DNA from: JAUMWX01 sp023394215
Lineage (GTDB): Bacteria; Bacillota; Clostridia; Tissierellales; Peptoniphilaceae
Assembly: GCA_050313995.1 (NCBI GenBank)
Contig: JBNPMM010000006.1
Length of the DNA: 64,000 nt
Direction: 5' to 3' (one strand)
The notes beneath the pieces are model-generated. The model searched no databases. It was not told the DNA's origin and saw only the letters and a program-made list of their open reading frames with translations. Both the position numbers and the translations under genes were made by a program. How positions within the stretch are numbered: the first letter of the stretch is position 1; each line of letters opens with the position of its first letter. This document shows positions 52,546-61,906 of the stretch, piece by piece.

Positions 52546-54828
52546 TTACCTATATATTCTCTTGTTTTTTACAAGTATAGTTGCAAGAGCTATGCTTGTA
52601 AGGATTAAGGCTGGTACGTGGTAGCCTAATGAAAAGTCATCACTTGTTTTCGGAGCAGGTTTTTCTGGCTCGTTAGGCACAGGTTTTTCTGGCTTGTTAG
52701 GCACAGGTTTTTCTGGCTCGTTAGGCACGGGCTTTTCCGGCTCGTTAGGCACGGGCTTTTCCGGCTCATTAGGTACAGGCTTATCCGGTTCTTCAGGAGG
52801 AATTTCTTCTGTATTTGTTATGGTGAAGCCAATTTTCATATCGCCTCTATAGTTTACCTTGTAGTTTTTATTTGAGAACTTGATTAAAGATGAAATTTCT
52901 CCGACTTCTTTAATTGTATATCGATAGTTATCAGGACTGCTCATATCCGGAGAAACTTCAAGATTTTTAAATTCTGCAGACCAGTTATTTGAAGCATTTA
53001 ATTTGATTTTGTTTCCTGTAGCTTGCTCATTTTTATAAAGTTCCACTTCTATTTCTTCAACAGGGGCATTCATATTTTTTTCCTGAGAGTCTTTCCATTC
53101 TTTAGAAACTTTTATATTTATTGTTGCCGGTATCATCGGTACCCAAGGGGTTTCTTCCGTGTTTGTTATGGTGAAACCTCCGGTTAAGTTGCCTGAATAA
53201 GCAACCTTATAGGATTTTTGCTTTATTTTGAAAGAACTTCTGTTTTGAAGGGCTTGTCCGTTTTCATCCAATTCACGGACTTCGAAATTGTATATTGAGC
53301 CTTTATCATCCGCTAAATCAAGATTTTCCCATGTGTGGGATAATTTGCTCGGAGATAGGGTAACGGCATCCATAAATGGTTGAGAATTTCTGTATAACTG
53401 AATCTTGATGTTTTCATCAGGAGCAACCTGAGACAGATTCTTCCAAATTTTTTCAGCTTTAATATTTATTGTCTTTTTGGAGTTTTCTATAGTAAGTTCT
53501 TTTCCGGATAAGTCATCGTTTTTTATTTGAAACTCTTTTGTAATAGGCTGGTTTGCTTTGAACTCTATCCATTCAGGAGCCTTGCTTTCGCTTAGAAGAT
53601 AATCTCCGGTTGATAAACCTCTTATATTTGCTGCACCCTGCTCGTTTGTAATAAGTTTTATCTGCTTTCCTTTATTTACATTGGAACCGCTTTCTTTTAT
53701 GACAATATCTTGTCCATCTTTTCTTTCAAGTAAGAATTCCACATCCTTTATAGGGATTTTTTTATCTTTTAGCACTTTTACAATTTTTAATTCTCCTGGT
53801 TTTGTTCCGTAAGCCCAGCCTCCGGAACGGATTATAAGGACGGAGTCTGTGTTGTCTTCAGGTTTTATTTCCCAATCAATTCCGTTTACCCTTGCATCGG
53901 AGGTGTTTGATACCTCCTTTATATCCGGGTTTAACATAACTTCATCCCTTACTTTGGCGGTCAGTCTGATGGAGATTTCCCTTCTGTCTAAGGGACGTTG
54001 CCAAGTTCCGTTTAAGAGTATATATCTCGGTATATTGATTGTAAGATTTTGGCCTTGGAAATCTATTGTTATTCCGAATTGTCTTGCTTGGTCCAAGGTA
54101 TACCAGGATTCGCCTATTTTAACAACGTACGGGTTTGTTGAATTTGCAGTCGTATCCCATTCCATACTTTGGTCAAGCTTGTCCGCAAGATTGAAATCTA
54201 CATCATTTTCGTTTGTAGCCTTAAGTGCGGCGTTGAAGCTGAATACCCAATCAAGCCTGTTACCTTGAGGATCGAGATTTCTCCAAACTCCCTTTTTACT
54301 GTAAATATTATCTGTTGCTATGCCACCGGTTTCATAAATAAATTTTATATTTTTTCTTATGCTACCGTTGTTTATTTCTACAGAACCCTCTCCAGGTGTA
54401 TTCGGATCTTGGGTCCAATGAGCGAAAACGTTAAAATTAAAAGCACCTTCAACGTCGTCAAGAGTTGCTGCATAGTCGTTAAAACTAAGTTTTGCCCTGT
54501 TGTCGAAAAATTCAACTTTTCCCATTTCATTGCCATTTTTATCTCTCAAAATGATTGGAGAAGTCGGTAATTGGATTTTTGTGTTTTGAAGATTGAAGTT
54601 AATTTCTTCAGTTTGTCCAGGAGTTATCTTACTTCCCTGTCCTCCGAATGAGACTTTTACGCCGAAACTTTCCCCTTGTCTGATTTCGTTTTTATCCGAT
54701 TCGATAGTCTTGATAATTTTTTCCTGTGCATAAACCAAATTTCTTTCAGTTATCTGATCTTGTATGATTAATCCTGTCATGACTAAAAAAGCCAATAAAA
54801 AAGAAATGATTTTATTATTCATTTTCAC
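52546..54828 (-). CDS. Cna-B-domain surface adhesin
   Basis: A 760-residue wall protein. Signal peptide about 1-35 (LVYAQEK). The N-terminal region (about 40-330) resembles the collagen-binding/adhesin folds of Gram-positive surface proteins. A SpaA-like domain (KIVKVLKDKKIPIKDVEFLL) and two Cna-B domains (INIKAEKIWKNLSQVAPDE, INIKVSKEWKDSQEKN) follow, then PNEPEKPV octapeptide repeats, KTSD (727-730), a hydrophobic helix and KNKRIYR. The GTG at 54828 is preferred, with AGGAGG 10 nt upstream; ATG 54822 is the alternative. Confidence 0.9.
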   Translation of the reverse strand: MKMNNKIISFLLAFLVMTGLIIQDQITERNLVYAQEKIIKTIESDKNEIRQGESFGVKVSFGGQGSKITPGQTEEINFNLQNTKIQLPTSPIILRDKNGNEMGKVEFFDNRAKLSFNDYAATLDDVEGAFNFNVFAHWTQDPNTPGEGSVEINNGSIRKNIKFIYETGGIATDNIYSKKGVWRNLDPQGNRLDWVFSFNAALKATNENDVDFNLADKLDQSMEWDTTANSTNPYVVKIGESWYTLDQARQFGITIDFQGQNLTINIPRYILLNGTWQRPLDRREISIRLTAKVRDEVMLNPDIKEVSNTSDARVNGIDWEIKPEDNTDSVLIIRSGGWAYGTKPGELKIVKVLKDKKIPIKDVEFLLERKDGQDIVIKESGSNVNKGKQIKLITNEQGAANIRGLSTGDYLLSESKAPEWIEFKANQPITKEFQIKNDDLSGKELTIENSKKTINIKAEKIWKNLSQVAPDENIKIQLYRNSQPFMDAVTLSPSKLSHTWENLDLADDKGSIYNFEVRELDENGQALQNRSSFKIKQKSYKVAYSGNLTGGFTITNTEETPWVPMIPATINIKVSKEWKDSQEKNMNAPVEEIEVELYKNEQATGNKIKLNASNNWSAEFKNLEVSPDMSSPDNYRYTIKEVGEISSLIKFSNKNYKVNYRGDMKIGFTITNTEEIPPEEPDKPVPNEPEKPVPNEPEKPVPNEPEKPVPNKPEKPVPNEPEKPAPKTSDDFSLGYHVPALILTSIALATILVKNKRIYR
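52658..52777 (-). repeat. Five 24-bp tandem repeats in the adhesin gene
   Basis: Five units of 24 bp encode EKPVPNEP or close variants (one NKP), plus a partial sixth. The units differ at only a few bases, so copy number may vary between strains. They form the wall-spanning stalk. Confidence 0.85.
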
Positions 54829-54968
54829 TTTTCATTATCCTCCTTGTTTGTATTTTAGTTTTAATATTTTCTATTTATACGAAAAATATTAAGTGAATAA
54901 AATTTTATCGATATTCAATTTTAATATTAGTGGGCTTAAAGACTACAATTAACCGGAAAATAAGACAC

Positions 54969-54993
54969 AATTATAAAAAGGAATTTTATAATT
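54969..54993. repeat. Perfect 10-bp inverted repeat between divergent genes
   Basis: AATTATAAAA (54969-54978) and TTTTATAATT (54984-54993). All A/T, so it is weak as a terminator; it may lie in the adhesin promoter region. I see no gene in 54829-55157. Confidence 0.4.
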
Positions 54994-55096
54994 ATTCTTT
55001 CATTATATCGTTTGATGTATAAAAAGTCCAGTAAGTCTTAGGTAACTTTTACCCCTTATAATATTTTTCCAAACAGCATAAACACTTTTTATCATA

Positions 55097-55126
55097 TTGA
55101 CAATATATAAGTATTAAGATGATAAT
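55097..55126 (+). promoter_or_regulatory. Promoter of the 2-hydroxyacid dehydrogenase operon
   Basis: TTGACA (55097-55102), an 18-bp spacer and GATAAT (55121-55126), about 30 nt before the start codon. Confidence 0.6.
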
Positions 55127-55157
55127 ATACTTAATAGTTTTTACTAAGGAGAAAATA

Positions 55158-56096
55158 ATGAAATTATTAACAACGGTGGATTTAGGACAGGATAATTTTA
55201 AAGAAATAGAAAAGCTTGGCTATGAGATAAATTATATTAGAGAAAGAGAACTGAAGAATCGAGATGATATTTATGACTCAGATGTTTTGCTTACCTTTAC
55301 CGGATTTAGAAATTTAGATATGGAGAAGTTTGATAGGTTAAGGTACATTATGTTGCCAAGTACAGGTTTTAATCAGGTGCCTAAGGATTTTATAGAGAGT
55401 AGGGGGATAATTTTATCCAATAATCCAAGGGGATATGCTAAACCTATGGCGGAGTTTATAGTGCTTTATATACTTGAGTTTTATAAAAAAGCGAGAAAAT
55501 TTTTAAAACAACAGGAAAAAGGTCTGTGGAAGATGGACTTGGATTTGCTTGAGATGGGAGGCAAAAGGGTAGGAATCTTGGGGACAGGCCATATTGCTCA
55601 GGTAACTGCGAGCAGACTCAAGGCTTTTGAAATGGAAGTATGGGGAGTTAACACAAACGGCAGAATGGTAGAAGGATTTGACAGATGTTTTGCTATTGAT
55701 GATGCCGATGAGGTTTATAGGGAGTGTGATGTAGTGATAGGTATTTTACCTGCTACCGATGCCACTACCAATCTTATTAATGACAGTAAACTTGGGCTTA
55801 TGAAAAAGGGAGCTATACTTATAAATGTAGGAAGGGGAAATCTCATAAATTTAGGAGACTTGGAGAAACATTTGGATAAGTTTATGGGTGTGGCTCTTGA
55901 TGTTACCGATGTTGAGCCTTTGGATAAAGAAAGTTATTTGTGGAATGCGGAAAATGTAATTATCACCCCTCATAATTCAGGAGAAGGTGATAACAATATG
56001 AAGAGGATGTTTGATCAAATATATATGAATTTGAAAGCATATGCCGATACCGGCATGCCTAAAGAATATATAAGGGATTTAAGAAGGGGATATTAA
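55158..56096 (+). CDS. D-2-hydroxyacid dehydrogenase family protein
   Basis: A 312-residue NAD-dependent dehydrogenase. It has the Rossmann motif GILGTGHIAQVTASRLKAF, INVGRGNLI and the catalytic His in ITPHNSGEG. The ATG at 55158 follows AAGGAG; the in-frame codons before it have no site. The exact substrate (phosphoglycerate, hydroxypyruvate or another acid) is not decided by the sequence. The gene leads a run with iscS-like and mnmA genes. Confidence 0.88.
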   Translation: MKLLTTVDLGQDNFKEIEKLGYEINYIRERELKNRDDIYDSDVLLTFTGFRNLDMEKFDRLRYIMLPSTGFNQVPKDFIESRGIILSNNPRGYAKPMAEFIVLYILEFYKKARKFLKQQEKGLWKMDLDLLEMGGKRVGILGTGHIAQVTASRLKAFEMEVWGVNTNGRMVEGFDRCFAIDDADEVYRECDVVIGILPATDATTNLINDSKLGLMKKGAILINVGRGNLINLGDLEKHLDKFMGVALDVTDVEPLDKESYLWNAENVIITPHNSGEGDNNMKRMFDQIYMNLKAYADTGMPKEYIRDLRRGY

Positions 56097-56112
56097 AGAT
56101 AACGGGTGTGAT

Positions 56113-57189
56113 ATGATTTATTTTGATTATGCTGCGAGTTCTATAAAGAGAAAGCAGCTATACGAAAAGATGCTGGAAAACTTTGAGAATTTTGACGGGA
56201 ATACTGAAAGTATTCACAGTGTTGGAAGAAGAAGTTCGAAAATTTTGGAAGATTCAAGGGCTAAAATAGCGGAGGCTATAGGAGCCCATAAAAATTCTAT
56301 AGTTTTTACAAGCGGTGCGAGTGAATCAAATAACACCATTTTAAGAAATTTTACCGATAAGGCCATACTTATAGGTGCTATAGAGCATCCCTCAATATTG
56401 GAACCGGCGAAGTCTTTTGCAGGAAAACTCATAGAAATCGGTGTAGATGAAAGCGGAGCATATAGGTTGGATGAGCTTGAGCTTGCTTTGGATAAAGGTG
56501 TCGATATAGTTGCTCTTAGCTTGGTGAATAATGAAACAGGGGTAATAGGGGCTATAGAAGAGGTAAGAAGACTTATCGGAGACAGAGATGTATGGTTTCA
56601 TATAGATGCCGTTCAAGCCTTGGGGCACATTGATATAGATGTAGAGAAATTGGATTGTGATTCAATGGCCTTATCAGGACATAAGCTTGGAGCCCTAAAC
56701 GGTTTCGGAGCCCTTTATATAAGAAGAAAATGCAGGCCGCTAATTTTAGGCGGGGATCAGGAAGACAAGAGAAGAGCGGGGACATCCTATTTAATGGGAG
56801 CTTACTCGATGGCTGAGGCAATAGGACTTGTAAAAAGGGAAAGAGAGCTTATCGGAAGACTCAAGTCATATTTAGTTGACAGCTTGGACAGACAGGGGAT
56901 AGTTTATGAGATAAACGGCGGAGTGACATCGGACCATATTATCAATCTCTATTTTCCCTTTGTAAAAAATGATTTTTTAATAACATATCTGGATATGAGA
57001 GGCATTTGTATCTCGGCAGGATCAGCCTGTAGGGCAGGAGCCTTGGAAGCAAGCCATGTAATTTCCGCAATGTTTGATGAAGATAGGGCTAAACATAGTG
57101 TTCGTTTCAGCTTCGGCTTTACTAATACTTTTGAAGATATAGATTATACAGTAGGGCTTTTAAAAAGCCTGTATGAGGAAAGAAAATGA
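56113..57189 (+). CDS. Cysteine desulfurase (IscS/NifS family)
   Basis: A 358-residue PLP enzyme releasing sulfur from cysteine. PLP lysine in LSGHKLGALNG and the active-site cysteine in SAGSACRAGALEASHV. It overlaps mnmA by 4 nt (ATGA), so its sulfur most likely goes to tRNA 2-thiouridine rather than to a general Fe-S pathway; no iscU is present. Confidence 0.94.
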   Translation: MIYFDYAASSIKRKQLYEKMLENFENFDGNTESIHSVGRRSSKILEDSRAKIAEAIGAHKNSIVFTSGASESNNTILRNFTDKAILIGAIEHPSILEPAKSFAGKLIEIGVDESGAYRLDELELALDKGVDIVALSLVNNETGVIGAIEEVRRLIGDRDVWFHIDAVQALGHIDIDVEKLDCDSMALSGHKLGALNGFGALYIRRKCRPLILGGDQEDKRRAGTSYLMGAYSMAEAIGLVKRERELIGRLKSYLVDSLDRQGIVYEINGGVTSDHIINLYFPFVKNDFLITYLDMRGICISAGSACRAGALEASHVISAMFDEDRAKHSVRFSFGFTNTFEDIDYTVGLLKSLYEERK

Positions 57190-58292
57190 AAGAAAAAAAA
57201 GATACAAAGGTTGTAGTCGGTATCAGTGGAGGGGTGGATTCATCAGTTGCCGCTCTTTTGCTTAAAAATGAAGGGTATGATGTTGTAGGCATTTTTATGA
57301 AAAATTGGGATGATACTGATGAAAACGGAGTCTGTACAGCTGAAGAGGATTATAAGGATGCGGTGGCGGTTTGCCGACAATTGGATATACCCTATTATTC
57401 AATAAATTTTGAAAAAGAATACTATGATAGGGTTTTTACTTATTTTTTAGATGAATACAGGAAAGGGAGAACACCTAATCCTGACATAATGTGCAATAAG
57501 GAAATAAAATTTAAGGCCTTTCTTGACTTTGCTATGGGACTTGGCGCTGACTGTATAGCTACTGGGCATTATGCGAGGATAAGGAAAAATCCTGACGGAA
57601 GTGTTGATATGCTTAGGGGATTTGACAATAATAAGGATCAAACTTATTTCTTAAGTCAGTTGAAGCAGGAGCAAATTAAAGATGTGCTTTTTCCGATTGG
57701 AGATTTGAATAAGGCGGAAGTTAGAAAAATAGCTTTGGAAAATAATCTTGCTACAGCTAAGAAGAAGGATTCTACGGGGATTTGCTTTATAGGAGAGAGA
57801 AATTTTAACGAATTTATATCTAATTATCTTCCTGCCAAACCGGGCAATATGGTGGATGATAAAGGAAATATAAGAGGTAGGCACCATGGGCTCATGTACC
57901 ATACTATAGGTCAGCGAAGAGGCCTTGGAATAGGCGGTAACGGAGAGGCTTGGTTTGTTTATGGCAAGGATCTTTTGAAGAACGAACTTTTGGTTTGTCA
58001 GGGAGAAGATAATGAACTTTTATTTTCTGATAGGCTTTTAGCATCAGATTTTTCCGTGACAAATAATTTTAATCTCGGCAAAGAGTTTGACTGCGTAGCA
58101 AAATTCAGATATAGGCAAAAGGATATACCGGTACATGTTAGAGTTTTAGATGAAACTCACCTTGAAATTACATATGACAGGGTAAAAGCCGTTACACCCG
58201 GACAGGCTGCGGTCTTATATGACGGGGAAGTTTGTATCGGTTCGGCAATAATTGATGAAGTCTACAGGGGAGAAGAAAAACTAAAAGTTTGA
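57186..58292 (+). CDS. mnmA: tRNA-specific 2-thiouridylase MnmA
   Basis: A 368-residue enzyme that thiolates U34 of Lys, Glu and Gln tRNAs. The ATP pyrophosphatase loop GISGGVDSSVAALLL is at the N-terminus and the catalytic cysteines lie in NPDIMCNKEIKF and STGICFIGERNF. It is coupled to the cysteine desulfurase gene. Confidence 0.97.
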   Translation: MKEKKDTKVVVGISGGVDSSVAALLLKNEGYDVVGIFMKNWDDTDENGVCTAEEDYKDAVAVCRQLDIPYYSINFEKEYYDRVFTYFLDEYRKGRTPNPDIMCNKEIKFKAFLDFAMGLGADCIATGHYARIRKNPDGSVDMLRGFDNNKDQTYFLSQLKQEQIKDVLFPIGDLNKAEVRKIALENNLATAKKKDSTGICFIGERNFNEFISNYLPAKPGNMVDDKGNIRGRHHGLMYHTIGQRRGLGIGGNGEAWFVYGKDLLKNELLVCQGEDNELLFSDRLLASDFSVTNNFNLGKEFDCVAKFRYRQKDIPVHVRVLDETHLEITYDRVKAVTPGQAAVLYDGEVCIGSAIIDEVYRGEEKLKV

Positions 58293-58352
58293 TGATTGAT
58301 ATTTGATAATTTGGATATAAATGGGATATAGCATATTTGAGGAGGAAAGATT

Positions 58353-58562
58353 GTGGATTTTTTGAAGGATAAGGTTCAGGAATTAAGAGACAAAACTGAT
58401 TTGGATGAAAAATTAGCTGAAAAGGTTGAAGATTTGAAGGAAAAAGCAGAAGGTTCAGTAGAAAATCTTAAGGAAAAAGCAGGTGAAACTGTTGAAAACT
58501 TAAAGGAAAAGGCTAAAGACCTTGCTGAGGATGCTAAAGAAAAGTTAGGTAAATTATTTTAA
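58353..58562 (+). CDS. Small LEA/apolipoprotein-like helical repeat protein
   Basis: A 69-residue protein of almost pure amphipathic helix, with repeats of about 11 residues (ENLKEKAGETV, ENLKEKAKDLA). It has no cysteine, proline or signal peptide. GTG start with AGGAGG about 7 nt upstream. Such repeats resemble late-embryogenesis-abundant and apolipoprotein proteins that protect membranes or proteins during stress; the role here is unknown. Confidence 0.75.
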   Translation: MDFLKDKVQELRDKTDLDEKLAEKVEDLKEKAEGSVENLKEKAGETVENLKEKAKDLAEDAKEKLGKLF

Positions 58563-58567
58563 TGTAT

Positions 58568-58595
58568 AGGGCTCTCAGGAGCCCTGTTTTATTTG
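58568..58595 (+). terminator. Rho-independent terminator
   Basis: AGGGCTC (58568-58574) pairs with GAGCCCT (58579-58585), followed by GTTTTATTTG. It lies 6 nt after the helical-repeat gene. Confidence 0.85.
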
Positions 58596-58711
58596 AGTAA
58601 GAAAATTTCTAAAATTTCAGTATAAGAAGCGTATAGTATTTTTACGGAACTTGAGATTAAATTTACGGGTAAAAAGCTTAAATTTATGATATTATCTTAA
58701 AGAGGTGTTTT

Positions 58712-59992
58712 ATGAATATTTGGATAAAAAATGCAAACATAGTAACAGTTAATGATAATTTTGATATATTGAAAAATTCCAACCTATATATAGAGGGAAA
58801 TAAGATAAGTCATGTAGGCGGGTTTTTAGAAGACTTCAAGGCCGACAAGATAATAGATGCAAGAGGGAAGATTTGTATGCCGGGGCTTATAAATGCTCAT
58901 ACCCATATGGGAATGAGTGTTTTTAGAAATTACGGAAGTGATGTTGAACTTGAAACCTGGCTAAATGATTTTATATGGCCGCTTGAATCCAAGCTTAGTC
59001 TTGATGACGTGAAGAAGACAACGGAGCTTTCTATAGCTGAAATGATTGAAAGCGGGACTACAAGCTTTGTAGATATGTATTTTAGAATGGATAAAATTGC
59101 AGAATCCGTTGAAAAGACTGGTGTGAGAGCAGTTTTAGGCAGAGGAATTACATTTCCTGACAATAAAGTATTTGAAGAAGAGGAAGAATTTTATAAAAGA
59201 TGGAATGGTAAGGCAAATGGAAGGATACAGACTATAGTTTCCCCGCATGCCGTATATACAAATGATAGAGAAGCTCTTATAAAGGCGGGAGAGCTTGCTA
59301 AAAGACTTGGTTGCGGGATCCATATACATTTAAATGAAACCAGGACGGAAATGGAAAATTCCATAAAGGAAAATTCTCTGCCGCCACTTGAATACGTAGC
59401 AAGTTTGGGACTTTTGGGACCTAAAACTATAGGGGCTCATTGTGTTTGGATAAATGATAAAGAAATAGAACTTGCCGGAGAAGCGGGTATGACTCTGGTG
59501 CACAATCCGGCTTCAAATATGAAACTTGCTTCCGGCTTTATGAAAAGTCAGTATTTGCTTGATAAGGGTATAAATGTAGCACTTGGTACAGACGGGGTTT
59601 CATCAAATAACACTTTGGATATGTTTGAGGAAATGAAGCTTGCATCTCTTATAGCAAAGGGTTCGACTTTGAATCCCAAAGCTCTGAATGCGGAAACTAC
59701 CATAAGGATGGCGACGGTAAACGGAGCTAAGGCCATAGGTATGGAGGGAAAGCTGGGAAAACTTGAAAAAGGATATCTGGCAGACCTTATTTTGGTAGAC
59801 TTTAATAATATAAGGCACACACCGGATGTGGACATTGCAGCCGCTTTAGTTTATTCAACGAGCGGTCAGGATGTAGATACCACTATAGTGGACGGAAGGA
59901 TCCTTTATGAGAATAAGAAATTCCTTGAAATGGATGTTGATGTGCTTATGGAGGAAGTTAACGGTATATTCAGGAGTCTGATGGAAAGATAA
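58712..59992 (+). CDS. Amidohydrolase, MTA/SAH deaminase type
   Basis: A 426-residue zinc amidohydrolase. Metal-binding HTH in LINAHTHMGMSVFRNYG, HIHLNETRTE, GAHCVW and ALGTDGVSSNN are those of 5-methylthioadenosine/S-adenosylhomocysteine deaminases. The same superfamily holds guanine deaminase and atrazine hydrolase, so the purine substrate is likely but unproven. It is the first gene of a run with acpS and alr. Confidence 0.88.
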   Translation: MNIWIKNANIVTVNDNFDILKNSNLYIEGNKISHVGGFLEDFKADKIIDARGKICMPGLINAHTHMGMSVFRNYGSDVELETWLNDFIWPLESKLSLDDVKKTTELSIAEMIESGTTSFVDMYFRMDKIAESVEKTGVRAVLGRGITFPDNKVFEEEEEFYKRWNGKANGRIQTIVSPHAVYTNDREALIKAGELAKRLGCGIHIHLNETRTEMENSIKENSLPPLEYVASLGLLGPKTIGAHCVWINDKEIELAGEAGMTLVHNPASNMKLASGFMKSQYLLDKGINVALGTDGVSSNNTLDMFEEMKLASLIAKGSTLNPKALNAETTIRMATVNGAKAIGMEGKLGKLEKGYLADLILVDFNNIRHTPDVDIAAALVYSTSGQDVDTTIVDGRILYENKKFLEMDVDVLMEEVNGIFRSLMER

Positions 59993-60363
59993 TGGTTGGT
60001 ATAGATATAGTGAAAATTTCCAAGGTCCAGTCACTTTTAAAAAAATCAAATTTTTTTCAGAGATTTTTTACAGATGGGGAAATAGAATATATTGAGAATA
60101 AGAACAGATCCCATCAGACAATAGCCGGCTTGATAGCTTGTAAGGAGGCTATTTTAAAGGCTTTTAAACTCGGTTTTGGGGCGGGACTTACTTTCAAGGA
60201 CTTGGAGATTCTGCATGGGGATTATCCTTACCTAAATACAGATAGGGACAAGCTTAAAACTTATTTGGATGAAAATAATATAATCAATCTGGATATAAGT
60301 ATAAGTCACGATGGTGAATATGCCATAGCCATTTGTACTTATCAAAGGGGTAAAAATGAGTAA
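59992..60363 (+). CDS. acpS: Holo-[acyl-carrier-protein] synthase
   Basis: A 123-residue phosphopantetheinyl transferase: VGIDIVKISKV and CKEAILKAFKLGFG are the magnesium-binding and CoA-binding motifs. The ATG overlaps the preceding stop (TAATG). Confidence 0.95.
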   Translation: MVGIDIVKISKVQSLLKKSNFFQRFFTDGEIEYIENKNRSHQTIAGLIACKEAILKAFKLGFGAGLTFKDLEILHGDYPYLNTDRDKLKTYLDENNIINLDISISHDGEYAIAICTYQRGKNE

Positions 60364-61465
60364 TATTAATATATTAAGTATAGATTTGAATATAATAAGG
60401 GAAAACATAAGGCTTTTAAAATCAAAAATAGGCGGTTCAAAATTTTTTGCTGTAATAAAGGCAAATGCCTACGGTATGGGAGCGATAGAGGTAGGAGAAG
60501 CCATAGATGATTTGGTCGACGGATATTGTACTTCTTGCGTTGAAGAGGCAATTGAACTTAGGAATGCAGGGCTTAAAAAGGATATTTTAATTCTGGGATT
60601 TATAGATGATAAAGATTATGATTTAATAGAAAGATATAATTTAACAGTTTCCATATACAATATGGATTTTGCTAAAAGTTTGGATGAATATTTTAAAAAT
60701 AAGTCTATAAAAGGCCATATAAAGCTTGACACGGGACACGGAAGACTTGGCTTTCAAACCGGGCAAAAAAGTATAGATGAAATAAGACAAATAAGTAAAA
60801 TGAAGGCTATAAGGATTGAAGGGATCTTTTCCCACCTTTCAACAGCTGATGAGGCGGACGAAAGTTTCAGCCTGTTACAAAAAGAAAGGTTTGATTATAT
60901 GCTTGGGGAATTGGAGGACGTCTTTGCCGGTTGTATGAGGCATCTTGCCAATGACGCCGGATTTATTAATCATGATTATACATATGACATGGTAAGATCT
61001 GGGATAAGTATGTATGGTATATATCCGTCAGCCTATGTGGAAAAATTTAAGCATATAGGTTTGAAGAGTGCAATAAGATGGACATCTAAAGTTTCAAATA
61101 TAAAGTATATTGAAAGAGGAGACAGCCTTTCCTATGGAAGGACTTTTATTGCCGATTCGCATATGAGGATAGCTACCGTATCTGTCGGTTATGCCGACGG
61201 TTATAAGAGGCTTATTTCAAATACCGGCTGGGTACTGATTAGAGGAGAAAAGGCAAGGGTCTTGGGAAATGTAACAATGGATCAGATGATGGTTGATGTT
61301 TCTAATATTAGGGATTTAAACCTGGGAGATGAGGTGGTTTTGGTCGGCAAGTCCGAAGAGATGGAGGTCAGTTTGGACCTTATGGCTTCATGGGCAAGGA
61401 CGATTTCCTATGAAATTATGACTTCAATATCAGGCAGGGTAACAAGAAAATATCTATCTAATTGA
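60356..61465 (+). CDS. alr: Alanine racemase
   Basis: A 369-residue PLP enzyme making D-alanine for peptidoglycan. The PLP lysine lies in FAVIKANAYGMG and the second catalytic base is the Tyr in SLSYGRTF; MDQMMVDVS is another signature. It overlaps acpS by 8 nt; acpS-alr is a common order in Bacillota. Confidence 0.96.
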   Translation: MSNINILSIDLNIIRENIRLLKSKIGGSKFFAVIKANAYGMGAIEVGEAIDDLVDGYCTSCVEEAIELRNAGLKKDILILGFIDDKDYDLIERYNLTVSIYNMDFAKSLDEYFKNKSIKGHIKLDTGHGRLGFQTGQKSIDEIRQISKMKAIRIEGIFSHLSTADEADESFSLLQKERFDYMLGELEDVFAGCMRHLANDAGFINHDYTYDMVRSGISMYGIYPSAYVEKFKHIGLKSAIRWTSKVSNIKYIERGDSLSYGRTFIADSHMRIATVSVGYADGYKRLISNTGWVLIRGEKARVLGNVTMDQMMVDVSNIRDLNLGDEVVLVGKSEEMEVSLDLMASWARTISYEIMTSISGRVTRKYLSN

Positions 61466-61515
61466 CAGTAATTTCAATTTTAATATATAATTATAGAGTA
61501 TTAAGAGGGGGCTGT

Positions 61516-61863
61516 ATGAGAGTTAAAAGAGGGGATGTTTTTTATGCAGACTTGAGCCCTGTAGTCGGATCGGAACAGGGAGGAGTAAGACCTGTTTTGG
61601 TTATACAAAACGACATGGGCAACAAGTATAGTCCGACCGTGATTATAGCTGCGATAACATCTCAAATTAATAAAACTAAGTTACCCACGCATGTTAAGAT
61701 AGACCCTGATATTGGCTTACCGAAAAACTCAGTAGTGCTTATGGAGCAGGTAAGAACTATAGATAAAAAAAGACTAAGGGATAAGGTGGGAAGCTTTAAT
61801 GAAAAAACGATGCGTCAGGTTGATGAGGCTTTGTTTTTATCGGTTGGCTTAAAAAGTACATAA
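61516..61863 (+). CDS. MazF/PemK-family endoribonuclease without a visible antitoxin
   Basis: A 115-residue MazF-type toxin (EndoA/NdoA family): VKRGDVFYADLSPVVGSEQG, GVRPVLVIQND, AAITSQINKTKLPTHV, and VRTIDKKRL. It should cleave mRNA at short sites. In Bacillus the antitoxin gene lies between alr and this gene; here only 50 nt separate them and hold no ORF. The start at 61516 follows AGAGGGGG. It may have an unlinked antitoxin or be a harmless regulator. Confidence 0.92.
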   Translation: MRVKRGDVFYADLSPVVGSEQGGVRPVLVIQNDMGNKYSPTVIIAAITSQINKTKLPTHVKIDPDIGLPKNSVVLMEQVRTIDKKRLRDKVGSFNEKTMRQVDEALFLSVGLKST

Positions 61864-61896
61864 GGGGACACCTCAGAGGTGTCCTTTATTTTTTTA
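61864..61896 (+). terminator. Terminator after the MazF gene
   Basis: GGACAC and GTGTCC form the stem (61866-61884) over a CTC/GAG extension, followed by TTTATTTTTTT. It ends the amidohydrolase-acpS-alr-mazF run just before the next gene's AGGAGG. Confidence 0.85.
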
Positions 61897-61906
61897 GGAG
61901 GATAGG

